From: Planctomycetaceae bacterium
Lineage (GTDB): Bacteria > Planctomycetota > Phycisphaerae > Sedimentisphaerales > UBA12454
DNA: 64,000 nucleotides
Assembly: GCA_021371795.1 (NCBI GenBank)
Contig: JAJFVK010000014.1
Coordinates: 1-64,000 of the forward strand
Direction: 5' to 3'
Shown here one piece after another: positions 24,355-32,319 of the stretch. The stretch's first letter is position 1; every line of letters begins with the position of its first letter. A model generated the notes under the pieces. The model saw nothing but the letters and a program-made list of their open reading frames with translations, was not told the origin of the DNA and searched no databases. A program made the translations under genes and the position numbers.

Positions 24355-26754
24355 ATGAATAATTCCAGCAGCCCTGCGATATACAGACCGATGAAGGTTT
24401 TGCTTGTTATTTTTATAATATCATTCATTAGTAATCCCACCTTATGCGATTCTATGGGACAAGCTCCGAACACAATTGCAAAATCCAATGCCAATATAAC
24501 GCAGCCCGCGGTTGCACAGTCTTCGGCGATGGACAACAGAATAATCGACAGCATTTCGGTTATGGGCAATGTTTATATCACCAAGGGCAAAATAATGGCT
24601 GCCGCAAGAAGCAGGGCAGGCCAGACATTTACAACTTCGCAGGTACTGGAAGACTGCAAAAGAATAGCGAATCTTCTCGGCGTTGAGTTCGCGTATTACA
24701 ACGTCGAACCTGCCGGTGATAAAGTCAGGCTTACATTCGTAATCAAAGAAAAAATCGTTATCCGAAAACTTGTTTTCAAGGGTGATAAAAAAACCAAACA
24801 AAGCAAACTCACCGAAAAAATCGGATTCCAGAGGGGCGATTATCTTGATAAACTCACGGCATCCGATGGCGCAGAAAAACTAACCGACTATTATAAATCG
24901 ACCGGTTTCCCATTTGTGAAGATTACCTGCGATGATTCGAGAATCAGTGAAGGAACACTGGAATATACCATCGATACCGGCCCAAAAGTAAAAATCAAAA
25001 AGACAAAATACGACGGGAATGGGCATATCAAAAAGGGCGAGCTTAATAAAGTTATTAAAAGCAAGCCGAAAAATATGCTTATTTTCCAGAATTACTATAA
25101 ACAGGCCGTTCAGGATAACGACCTTATCGAAATTCAGAAGGCTTACGACAAAAGAGGTTATCTCGATACGAAAGTTACCTCTAAACTGAACTTCATTAAA
25201 AACCGGAAAGGTGTTGAAATTACGTTTGTCATCGAAGAAGGCAAACAGTACGACCTCGAAAAGATTATTTTTTCAGGCAATGAATTTTTGAGCGACGCCA
25301 ACCTGATGAGTACCTTCAGATTGAAAAAAGGTCAGTTTTACAGTAATGAAAAAGCTGACTATGACAAAGATGAGATTCTCCGCGATTATCGCGAAAGAGG
25401 TTTTATCGATGTTAGAGCGCTGTCGTTAAGGCAGTTTGTCGGCGAAGATAAAATTAACGCGGTATTCGATATTAACGAAGGCGGCAGATACCGCATCGAC
25501 AACATTAACATCGCCGGCAATAAAAAAGTACAGGATAAGGTAATCAGGCGTATTCTTGATGAAAGAGAATTCAAGCCGGGCGAATGGTACAACGCACACA
25601 TCGCGCAGGGCAACGGCGAAGGTCAGCTTGAGAAAGATGTAAAAGGAAGCGTTTATTCCGAGACGGCAGTTATTACGCCTGTCGGCGATAAGCCCGGCAG
25701 GAAAGACGCTGAAGTCAGAATCAAGGAAGGCAAAACCGGCTCGGTTATGTTCGGTGCCGGCGTAAGCAGCAACGATGGTCTGATTGGTCAGGTTATTTAT
25801 GAGCAGAGAAATTTCGATATTAAAAAATGGCCGAAAGGCTGGCGAAAATTTTTCTCTGAAGACGCGTTCAAGGGCGCAGGACAGACTTTCAGAATCACTC
25901 TCGAACCCGGTACCGAAGTCAGCAGATATTCGGTTAGCTGGACGGATCCATATTGGAGAGATAAACCAATCTCGCTTACTGTATCAGGTTCAAGCTGGGA
26001 AAGAAGCAGAGAAAGTTATGACGAGTCAAGAATAAGAGCCGGTGTTGGCTTTACGCATCGTCTTAAAAACGGATGGTATAGAACTTTAGATTTCAGGGCC
26101 GAAAGCATTAATATCAGTTCTCTTGATTCTGATGTTCCGAAAGAAATACGGGATGTAAAAGGCAATAGTATGCTGGGCGGTGTTAAAACTGGTTTCGGAA
26201 GAAACACAACCGACAGCAAATATCTGCCGACAAAAGGCAAAAATTACGAATTGTCTTACGAACAGGTTGCCGGCGATTTTACGTTCGGCGTTGTCGAAGG
26301 TACATACCGCTGGTACAAAACTCTGCGTGAGGATATTGCCAGACGCAAAACAGTTCTTGAAACTAAATTATATGCCGGTTCAATTGTCGGCGACGCTCCG
26401 GTATTCGAAAAATTCTATGCCGGCGGCACAGGCAGTCTTAGAGGTTTCAAATATCGCGGAGTCAGCCCTCGCAAAGGTCCTGACGACGACCCAATTGGAA
26501 GCCAGTGGATAGTAACCGCCAGCAGCGAACTTCAGGTTCCGATGTATTCGGATAACCTGGCGGGTCTTCTGTTTGTTGATACAGGTATGATTGAAACCGG
26601 CGGAATCAGGGCATCGGTCGGTATCGGTGTTCAGATTATGATACCGCAATGGTTCGGACCAGTACCAATGAGATTTGAACTGGCCGCGCCGTTTATGAAG
26701 GACGGCGACGACGATACGCAGATTTTCAGTTTCTCTGCCGGTGCATTGTTCTAA
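24355..26754 (+). CDS. bamA: Outer membrane protein assembly factor BamA
   Basis: The Omp85 protein that inserts beta-barrels into the outer membrane. The 799-residue protein has a signal region (about 12-33), several POTRA domains (about 58-430), and a C-terminal barrel with the Omp85 loop FYAGGTGSLRGF and a terminal Phe. A good ribosome-binding site (GAAAGGG) precedes 24355. It heads a cluster with ompH and lpx genes and is direct evidence of an outer membrane. Length fits the family. Confidence 0.95.
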   Translation: MNNSSSPAIYRPMKVLLVIFIISFISNPTLCDSMGQAPNTIAKSNANITQPAVAQSSAMDNRIIDSISVMGNVYITKGKIMAAARSRAGQTFTTSQVLEDCKRIANLLGVEFAYYNVEPAGDKVRLTFVIKEKIVIRKLVFKGDKKTKQSKLTEKIGFQRGDYLDKLTASDGAEKLTDYYKSTGFPFVKITCDDSRISEGTLEYTIDTGPKVKIKKTKYDGNGHIKKGELNKVIKSKPKNMLIFQNYYKQAVQDNDLIEIQKAYDKRGYLDTKVTSKLNFIKNRKGVEITFVIEEGKQYDLEKIIFSGNEFLSDANLMSTFRLKKGQFYSNEKADYDKDEILRDYRERGFIDVRALSLRQFVGEDKINAVFDINEGGRYRIDNINIAGNKKVQDKVIRRILDEREFKPGEWYNAHIAQGNGEGQLEKDVKGSVYSETAVITPVGDKPGRKDAEVRIKEGKTGSVMFGAGVSSNDGLIGQVIYEQRNFDIKKWPKGWRKFFSEDAFKGAGQTFRITLEPGTEVSRYSVSWTDPYWRDKPISLTVSGSSWERSRESYDESRIRAGVGFTHRLKNGWYRTLDFRAESINISSLDSDVPKEIRDVKGNSMLGGVKTGFGRNTTDSKYLPTKGKNYELSYEQVAGDFTFGVVEGTYRWYKTLREDIARRKTVLETKLYAGSIVGDAPVFEKFYAGGTGSLRGFKYRGVSPRKGPDDDPIGSQWIVTASSELQVPMYSDNLAGLLFVDTGMIETGGIRASVGIGVQIMIPQWFGPVPMRFELAAPFMKDGDDDTQIFSFSAGALF

Positions 26755-26794
26755 TAGTTATTTTTCAGGGGAAAATTTTGAAAGGATTAATAAA

Positions 26795-27421
26795 ATGAAG
26801 AAACAGAATATTATTCTCGTCGCTTTATTGGCAGTTTTACTGGTCGCAATTTTGTGCATTGAAAATTCATGCGCAGCCAAAGATAAAATGCTGCCGTCGC
26901 CGCGAATCGCTGTTGTCAGTGTTCGTGAATTATTCGATAACAGCACGTATAAAACACAGACTGAAAAAGAACTTTCAGACGAAGGCGAAAAAAGATTCGC
27001 TGATATCAAAAAAATGGAGCAGGACATAGAGGCTGACAAAAATGCCATCAGCAAATTAAAGGACGACAGCCCGGAATATATGGCTACTCTCAAGGCACTG
27101 ATGATCAAACAGTCACAGTACGAAGCAGAGAAGGAATTTTATCAGCAGGATTTGACTCTTAAGGAAATGCACAGCAAAGAAAATATCTATCGCAAAATTC
27201 TTGAAGCCATCGCGGAAGTCGCCAAAGACAAGGGCTTCAATATGATTCTCAACAGGGATGATAACTATCTCAATCAGCCTGAAAGCTCTCCGCCGGCTCA
27301 AAATCCGACAGATATGATTCTGACTACCAAGACGCACAAACTTCTTTATTATGATAAATCTTATGACATTACACAGGATGTTTTGATTACTCTTAATAAC
27401 AAAGCTCCCAAGACAAAATAA
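26795..27421 (+). CDS. ompH: OmpH/Skp periplasmic chaperone
   Basis: Holds unfolded outer-membrane proteins for BamA. The start at 26795 (AAAGGA upstream) gives a 208-residue protein with a signal peptide ending near CAAKD, the Skp start ([12 protein letters not shown]), and a long central coiled coil (about 50-130) that forms the tentacles. The C terminus ([20 protein letters not shown]) is typical of the family. It lies between bamA and lpxD, the classic order. Confidence 0.9.
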   Translation: MKKQNIILVALLAVLLVAILCIENSCAAKDKMLPSPRIAVVSVRELFDNSTYKTQTEKELSDEGEKRFADIKKMEQDIEADKNAISKLKDDSPEYMATLKALMIKQSQYEAEKEFYQQDLTLKEMHSKENIYRKILEAIAEVAKDKGFNMILNRDDNYLNQPESSPPAQNPTDMILTTKTHKLLYYDKSYDITQDVLITLNNKAPKTK

Positions 27422-27423
27422 CT

Positions 27424-28461
27424 ATGAAAATGACAATAAATGAAATAGCTCAAATTTTAAAAGCGCAGCTTGTCGGCAGCGGTTCTGCCGAAGTTACAGG
27501 CGTTTGTACTTTTGAAACCGCTGTGCCGGATAAAATAACTTTTGCCTCCGATGCCAAACTGCTTGAGCAAATCGCGACTTGCAAAGCGGCCGCGGTGATT
27601 GTGAAAGACAAAGTCGAATCGCCAATACCGCTGCTTGTTGTCGGTAATGTCGAAAAGGCGCTCATCGAAACGATGAAATTATTTATGCCGAAACTTGAAA
27701 AACCGGCCGCGGGAATACATAAAACCGCCGTTGTAGAAGATGGAGCCGATATTGCCCCGACAGCATCGATTGGGGCTATGGCATTAATAAGGAAAGACGC
27801 TAAAATCGGTGCCGGGACGGTAATTGGCGCCGGCTGTAAGATTGGACAAAACGTTACAATCGGCAAAGACTGCAAACTTGACGATAATGTGGTTGTTTAT
27901 CACAACTGCACGATTGGTAATTATTGTTTTATTAGCGCAAACGCGACAATAGGAGCTACCGGCTTTGGTTATTATTTTATCGACGGCCGACATCAGTTGA
28001 TTCCGCACACCGGTGGTGTTATTATAGAAGACTGCGTGGAAATTGGCGCAAACACCTGTGTTGACAGGGCGAAATTTGGCAATACAATTATTGGTGCCGG
28101 TACGAAGATAGACAACCTTGTCCAGGTGGCGCATAATGTTGTTATCGGCAAGTGCTGTCTTATAGTTTCGCAGGTTGGTATTGCCGGCAGTTGTAAAATT
28201 GGCAACGGTGTCGTTCTTGCCGGTCAGGTTGGTATGAAAGACCATATAACCATCGGCGATATGACACGAGTCGGCGCGCAAGCCGGTGTTATAAATGATA
28301 TTGGTCCGAATTTAACAGTCGTTGGTTCGCCGGCGATTGATGCTAAGGAAAAATTTCGGCAAGTGCTTTCGACCCAGAAACTGCCGGAAATGAATAAGCA
28401 ATTAAAACAGTTGTTGAAGAAAGTTGAGCAGCTTGAAGCCGCAAAAGACAATAGCAAGTGA
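27424..28461 (+). CDS. lpxD: UDP-3-O-acylglucosamine N-acyltransferase LpxD
   Basis: Adds the N-linked acyl chain to UDP-3-O-acyl-glucosamine in lipid A synthesis. The 345-residue protein has a small N-terminal uridine-binding domain (about 1-95), a left-handed beta-helix of hexapeptide repeats (about 100-300) with the catalytic His region VAHNVVIG, and a C-terminal helix. It starts 2 nt after ompH and overlaps lpxC-fabZ by 38 nt. Confidence 0.95.
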   Translation: MKMTINEIAQILKAQLVGSGSAEVTGVCTFETAVPDKITFASDAKLLEQIATCKAAAVIVKDKVESPIPLLVVGNVEKALIETMKLFMPKLEKPAAGIHKTAVVEDGADIAPTASIGAMALIRKDAKIGAGTVIGAGCKIGQNVTIGKDCKLDDNVVVYHNCTIGNYCFISANATIGATGFGYYFIDGRHQLIPHTGGVIIEDCVEIGANTCVDRAKFGNTIIGAGTKIDNLVQVAHNVVIGKCCLIVSQVGIAGSCKIGNGVVLAGQVGMKDHITIGDMTRVGAQAGVINDIGPNLTVVGSPAIDAKEKFRQVLSTQKLPEMNKQLKQLLKKVEQLEAAKDNSK

Positions 28462-29743
28462 ATTTAGACTTTCCGGCAAAGGAATGTTCGGCGGTCAGGA
28501 CGCGAAAGTCCTTTTCCGACCCGCGGATGTTGACACGGGTATTGTGTTTGTACGTCTCGATATGCCCGAACCGGTGCGCATCGAAGCAAATGTCAAAAAC
28601 ATTGGCCAGCGGAGCAGAAGAACTGCGCTGATAAAGGGCGATGCGAGCATCGAAACGGTCGAGCATTGTCTGTCGGCTGTAAGCGGGCTGGAAATAGATA
28701 ATATCATTATCGAAGTTGATGGTCCGGAACTTCCGTGTATGGACGGCGGGCCGCTTGAGTTTTTCAAGGCGCTGAAAAAGGCAGGCTGTGTCGAACAGTC
28801 CAAACCTCAAAAAGAATTTACGATTACCGAGCCTGTTACGATTGTGGAAGGCGATGCGTCGATATATGCTCTTCCATGTGCTTCTGATGAATTGCAGATT
28901 ACGTATGATATGGATTACACCAAGCATACCGGCATCGGCAGGCAGATGTTGAGTTGTACGCTGACACCTGAATATTATGAGCAGAATCTTGCACCGGCAA
29001 GAACGTTTCTGCTTGAAGCCGAGGCAATGCAGTTTCAATCACACGGAATTGGTACGCATTTAACCCCGAAAGATATTCTTGTTATCAATTCTGACGGGCC
29101 GATTAAAAACAGTTTCAGATTTCCAGACGAATGTGTCCGTCATAAAATTGTCGATTTAATCGGCGACATCGCGCTTGTCGGCAGAAGAATCAAAGGCCGA
29201 ATCGTCGCGTACAAGAGCGGTCATAATCTAAATCAGTCGCTGGCCAAAAAACTTGTTCAGCAGGCCGAGCAGCAGGACAGAGTTACAAAAGCCGGTACGG
29301 ACGCGCTGCTCGATATTCGCAGGATTCAAAAAATATTGCCGCATCGCTATCCGTTTTTGCTGGTTGATAAAATCATCGAAATTGACGGCGATAGGTTAAT
29401 CAAAGGCGTTAAGAACGTAACTTTTAATGAAATGTTTTTTCAGGGGCATTTTCCCGGAACGCCGATAATGCCGGGCGTTTTAATTCTTGAAGCGCTCGCA
29501 CAGGTATCCGGTTTGCTTTTTGCGCAGAAGCTGGAGCATACCGGTAAACTGGCACTTTTGCTTGGGATGGATGCGGTGAGGTTACGAAAAACCGTTGTGC
29601 CAGGCGACCAGTTGATTCTGATTTCTGAAACGACAAGAATCAGAAGCAGAACGGCTGTATGTAAATGTCAGGCTTTGGTCGGAGACGCCAAGGCCGCTGA
29701 AGCGGAAATAATGTTTATGCTCGTCGATGACGAGACTGTATAA
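28424..29743 (+). CDS. lpxC-fabZ: Bifunctional LpxC-FabZ (UDP-3-O-acyl-GlcNAc deacetylase / 3-hydroxyacyl-ACP dehydratase)
   Basis: The N-terminal LpxC half (about 1-285) carries out the committed deacetylation of lipid A synthesis; zinc ligands appear in VEHCLSAV and HKIVDLIGD. The C-terminal FabZ half (about 290-439) dehydrates hydroxyacyl-ACP, with [10 protein letters not shown] and [12 protein letters not shown]. The fusion is known in Bacteroidetes and some Planctomycetes. The likely start is a TTG at 28424 (a second TTG follows three codons later), inside the lpxD coding sequence; no ATG precedes the conserved TIA segment. The adjacent lpxA uses the same hydroxyacyl-ACP pool. Confidence 0.94.
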   Translation: MSSLKPQKTIASEFRLSGKGMFGGQDAKVLFRPADVDTGIVFVRLDMPEPVRIEANVKNIGQRSRRTALIKGDASIETVEHCLSAVSGLEIDNIIIEVDGPELPCMDGGPLEFFKALKKAGCVEQSKPQKEFTITEPVTIVEGDASIYALPCASDELQITYDMDYTKHTGIGRQMLSCTLTPEYYEQNLAPARTFLLEAEAMQFQSHGIGTHLTPKDILVINSDGPIKNSFRFPDECVRHKIVDLIGDIALVGRRIKGRIVAYKSGHNLNQSLAKKLVQQAEQQDRVTKAGTDALLDIRRIQKILPHRYPFLLVDKIIEIDGDRLIKGVKNVTFNEMFFQGHFPGTPIMPGVLILEALAQVSGLLFAQKLEHTGKLALLLGMDAVRLRKTVVPGDQLILISETTRIRSRTAVCKCQALVGDAKAAEAEIMFMLVDDETV

Positions 29744-29767
29744 TGTTTTTTTTCAGGAAGATATAGA

Positions 29768-30580
29768 ATGACTAAAATTCATCCAACTGCAGTTATTGAA
29801 CCAAGTGCGCAAATTGGAAATGATGTCGTAATTGGCCCTAACTGCTACATCGATTCAGGGGCAAAATTAGGCAATGGCTGTATTCTCGACGCTAATGTCG
29901 TAATCGGCAGGAACGTAATTATTGGGGAAAAAAATGTTTTTTATCCCAGTACGGTAATTGGCAGAAATCCTCAAATGCTTGGCGCTACGCCGGACTCTCC
30001 CTGCGGCACGCTCGAAATCGGCAATAATAATATGATTCGTGAATTTGTTACAATTCATCCGAGCATTTATACCGACAGTAAAACAAGCGTAGGCAGCGAT
30101 AATTTGATTATGGTTGGGGCGCATATCGGTCACGACTGCATTGTCGAAGACAAAATAGTCTTAAGCAATATGACACAAATAAGCGGTCACTGCAAGGTTG
30201 AAACTGGCGCCTGGCTTAGCGGCTCTGTATTGATTCATCAGTTTACGACAGTCGGCAAATGGAGTTATGCTACCGCATTGGCAGGCCTCAATCACGATGT
30301 TCCTCCCTTTGTTACTGTAAGCGGCCATTATCCGCCTGAAGTAAGATTAATTAACGAAAGAGGAATGATAAGAGCAGGTCTCAATGATAATCAGCAGCGA
30401 GCGGTTTTAGATGCTTTTAAATTTTTATTCAAGAATGATAAACCGCTTCTTGAAAACGCCAAAACCCTGGTGGCACAGGGCGGCCTCGATGAAAACGTTC
30501 AGTATCTCGTGGATTTTATTTTAAGAAGCAGCCAGCATCGTTTCGGCAGGTATCTCGAATCATTGAGAAGAAAACATTAG
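29768..30580 (+). CDS. lpxA: Acyl-ACP:UDP-GlcNAc O-acyltransferase LpxA
   Basis: First step of lipid A synthesis, acylating UDP-GlcNAc or its 3-amino analogue. The 270-residue protein is a left-handed beta-helix (about 1-190) with the catalytic His region GAHIGHDC and a C-terminal helical domain (RGMIRAGLND). Length is typical. A GGAAG site lies upstream. The dehydrogenase that follows raises the possibility of a 3-amino sugar substrate. Confidence 0.95.
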   Translation: MTKIHPTAVIEPSAQIGNDVVIGPNCYIDSGAKLGNGCILDANVVIGRNVIIGEKNVFYPSTVIGRNPQMLGATPDSPCGTLEIGNNNMIREFVTIHPSIYTDSKTSVGSDNLIMVGAHIGHDCIVEDKIVLSNMTQISGHCKVETGAWLSGSVLIHQFTTVGKWSYATALAGLNHDVPPFVTVSGHYPPEVRLINERGMIRAGLNDNQQRAVLDAFKFLFKNDKPLLENAKTLVAQGGLDENVQYLVDFILRSSQHRFGRYLESLRRKH

Positions 30581-30584
30581 TAAA

Positions 30585-30704
30585 TCTCTGTGGCCTCTGC
30601 TGGAGCGAAGCGAAAGTCCTCGAATCTTTGGGATTTTTGCACCTCGAAAGCAAAAATCAGAGAGGATGTTCTCTGTGGCTAAAAAAGAAAAATATCTCTG
30701 TGGC
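30585..30704. repeat. Three TCTCTGTGGC repeats with hairpins
   Basis: TCTCTGTGGC occurs at 30585-30594, 30670-30679 and 30695-30704. Between them, GATTTTTGC (30632-30640) and GCAAAAATC (30650-30658) form a perfect 9-bp stem, and CAGAGA/TCTCTG (30658-30663, 30670-30675) a second one. The element fills the gap between lpxA and the next gene. Confidence 0.6.
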
Positions 30705-30711
30705 AAATAAT

Positions 30712-31716
30712 ATGGAAAAAATAAGAACAGCAGTCGTTGGTGCCGGCAAAATGGGGCACATTCATTCAAAGGTTTTAAGCAAACTTCCGCAGAGTAACCT
30801 TGTCGCGATAGTCGATGTTCAGGAAGAAAAAGCAAAAAAACTGGCGAAAGAATTTAAGTGTGAATATTTCACAGACCCCAAAGAACTTATCGGCAAAGTT
30901 GACGCTGTTACAATTTCCGCTCCGACAAAAAGCCATCTTGCGATTGCGGAGGTTTTGATAAAAAATAAAATCGCGGTGCTTATTGAAAAGCCGCTTGCCG
31001 CAAGTTCAGAAGAAGGCGAAAAAATCGTCGCACTGGCAAAGCAGTACGATGTTGTCGTCGGCGTGGGGCATTCAGAAAGATGCAATCCTGTTGTGCAGGC
31101 GATGAAGCGTTTGAAAATCGAACCCAAGTACATCCAGGCCGAGCGAATCAGTCCGTATTCTTTCCGTTCGACTGATATCGGCGTTGTGCTGGATGTTATG
31201 ATTCACGATATCGATATTATTCTTGCTCTTGCGCAGAGTCCTGTGAAAAAAGTTGATGGTTTTGGCGTAAATGTCATTGCCGATACCGAGGATGTTTGCA
31301 ACGCGAGAATATTTTTTGAAAACGGCTGTGTTGCCAACGTTACCGCCTCAAGACTTGCGTTGAAAACGCTTAGAAAAATCCGTGTATTCAGCAGGCAGGC
31401 ATATTTGAGTCTGGACTTTTTCAAAAAAGAAGGAATTGTAATAAAGACCGATGGCAATGTTGACGTTGTCAAATGGGTCAAGGAAAAACAGGCTCTCGGC
31501 AATTTCGATTTTACTGGAATCAACTGGCCGGAGTTACTTCATATCGAGCAGTTGAGTATTGACGACAGAGAGCCGCTGCGTGTCGAGCAGGAATCTTTTC
31601 TTGCCGCCGTTGCCGACAGAACAAAGCGTCCTGAAGTTACAGCCGAGGAAGGTTTGGCCGCGCTCAAGTGCGCTGAAGAAATTCTCAAGTCCGTCAAAGA
31701 ACACAAGTGGGAATAG
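30712..31716 (+). CDS. Gfo/Idh/MocA-family dehydrogenase, GnnA-like
   Basis: An NAD(P)-dependent sugar dehydrogenase. The Rossmann start is VVGAGKMGHIH (residues 7-17) and EKP lies in the usual place (IEKPLAASSEEG). Position directly after lpxA suggests the GnnA role, oxidising UDP-GlcNAc at C3 before transamination to a 3-amino sugar for lipid A. The partner aminotransferase GnnB is not in the window, so this is an inference. The start at 30712 (MEKIRTAVVG) is chosen on family fit; the frame is open to 30628 through the repeat region, and no strong ribosome-binding site is seen. Confidence 0.8.
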   Translation: MEKIRTAVVGAGKMGHIHSKVLSKLPQSNLVAIVDVQEEKAKKLAKEFKCEYFTDPKELIGKVDAVTISAPTKSHLAIAEVLIKNKIAVLIEKPLAASSEEGEKIVALAKQYDVVVGVGHSERCNPVVQAMKRLKIEPKYIQAERISPYSFRSTDIGVVLDVMIHDIDIILALAQSPVKKVDGFGVNVIADTEDVCNARIFFENGCVANVTASRLALKTLRKIRVFSRQAYLSLDFFKKEGIVIKTDGNVDVVKWVKEKQALGNFDFTGINWPELLHIEQLSIDDREPLRVEQESFLAAVADRTKRPEVTAEEGLAALKCAEEILKSVKEHKWE

Positions 31717-31745
31717 ACGAATTTAAGATTTGATTTAAAATTTAA

Positions 31746-31778
31746 GGCTGTCTCTATTGAATTTAATTAGGGACAGCC
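31746..31778 (+). terminator. Hairpin after the lpx cluster
   Basis: GGCTGTCTCT (31746-31755) and AGGGACAGCC (31769-31778) form a 10-bp stem with one G-T pair and a 13-nt loop, 29 nt past the stop. There is no long T-run; it may end the bamA-lpx operon. Confidence 0.55.
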
Positions 31779-31828
31779 ACCTATTAAATTTCGGCCGTAG
31801 GCGGCTTCATAATTTTGATTTTTGCTAT

Positions 31829-31857
31829 TTGATTTTTTACCTATTTTATGGTATAAT
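31829..31857 (+). promoter_or_regulatory. Sigma-70-type promoter in the long pre-uvrA gap
   Basis: TTGATT (31829-31834), a 17-bp spacer and TATAAT (31852-31857). The predicted start near 31864 is 456 nt before uvrA. It could drive a long uvrA leader or a separate small RNA. Confidence 0.5.
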
Positions 31858-32319
31858 ACCCGTGTAAAATTGATGGATGGGGTTTTTACTATACCCTGTC
31901 CCCTATACCCTAAACCCTTTACTCTAAAACTTGCACATATTTTCTGGCTATCAGACATCTTTAATTTTTTAGACGATTTCACTTCATTTTACTACGTTTC
32001 CAAATGATTTTACTTCAATTTACTTTGATTTAGTTACGTTTTAGTGTCAAAAAATGTTGATTTTGGTCAAAACTGACTAAAAAAATGAGCAGTTAGCGGT
32101 GTTTTTGACGGTTTTTGGGGTGTTTTGATATGCTTTTTGAGGCTTTTTTAACGTTTTTGAACGTTTTTTTTATAAATTTCGCGCACGTTTTGATGTAAAT
32201 TCTTGCACACTTTTGGTACAATAGCCAAATTGGTTTATTCTCTGATTTCTATAGTCAGATATATAGAGTATGTAGGGGCTGACCTGTGTGTCTGCCCTGT
32301 AAAAAATAACGGAAATTAA
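31858..32319. other. T/G-rich gene-free region before uvrA
   Basis: No coding frame is credible. From about 32040 to 32180 the plus strand is strikingly rich in T and G with repeated GTTTTTG-like words, and 31890-31920 has CCCTATACCCTAAACCC-like runs. A second, closer promoter candidate, TGGTACAAT (extended -10, 32214-32222), lies 98 nt before uvrA. A GTAGGGG...TCTGCCC repeat sits at 32272-32297. Confidence 0.5.
32272..32297. repeat. Dispersed repeat, GTAGGGG...TCTGCCC type, copy 2
   Basis: A 26-bp relative of the sequence at 12343-12367, 22 bp before uvrA. It shares GTAGGGG, GACC and TCTGCCC with that copy. Confidence 0.5.

Noticed and set aside
28424-29743. lpxC-fabZ as a frameshift or assembly joining error
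   Set aside because: The fusion is continuous, both halves keep their catalytic motifs, and this fusion is known in other bacteria.
31885-31925. Telomere-like CCCTAAACCC runs
   Set aside because: Only a few irregular units in a C-rich patch; nothing else suggests a chromosome end or array.
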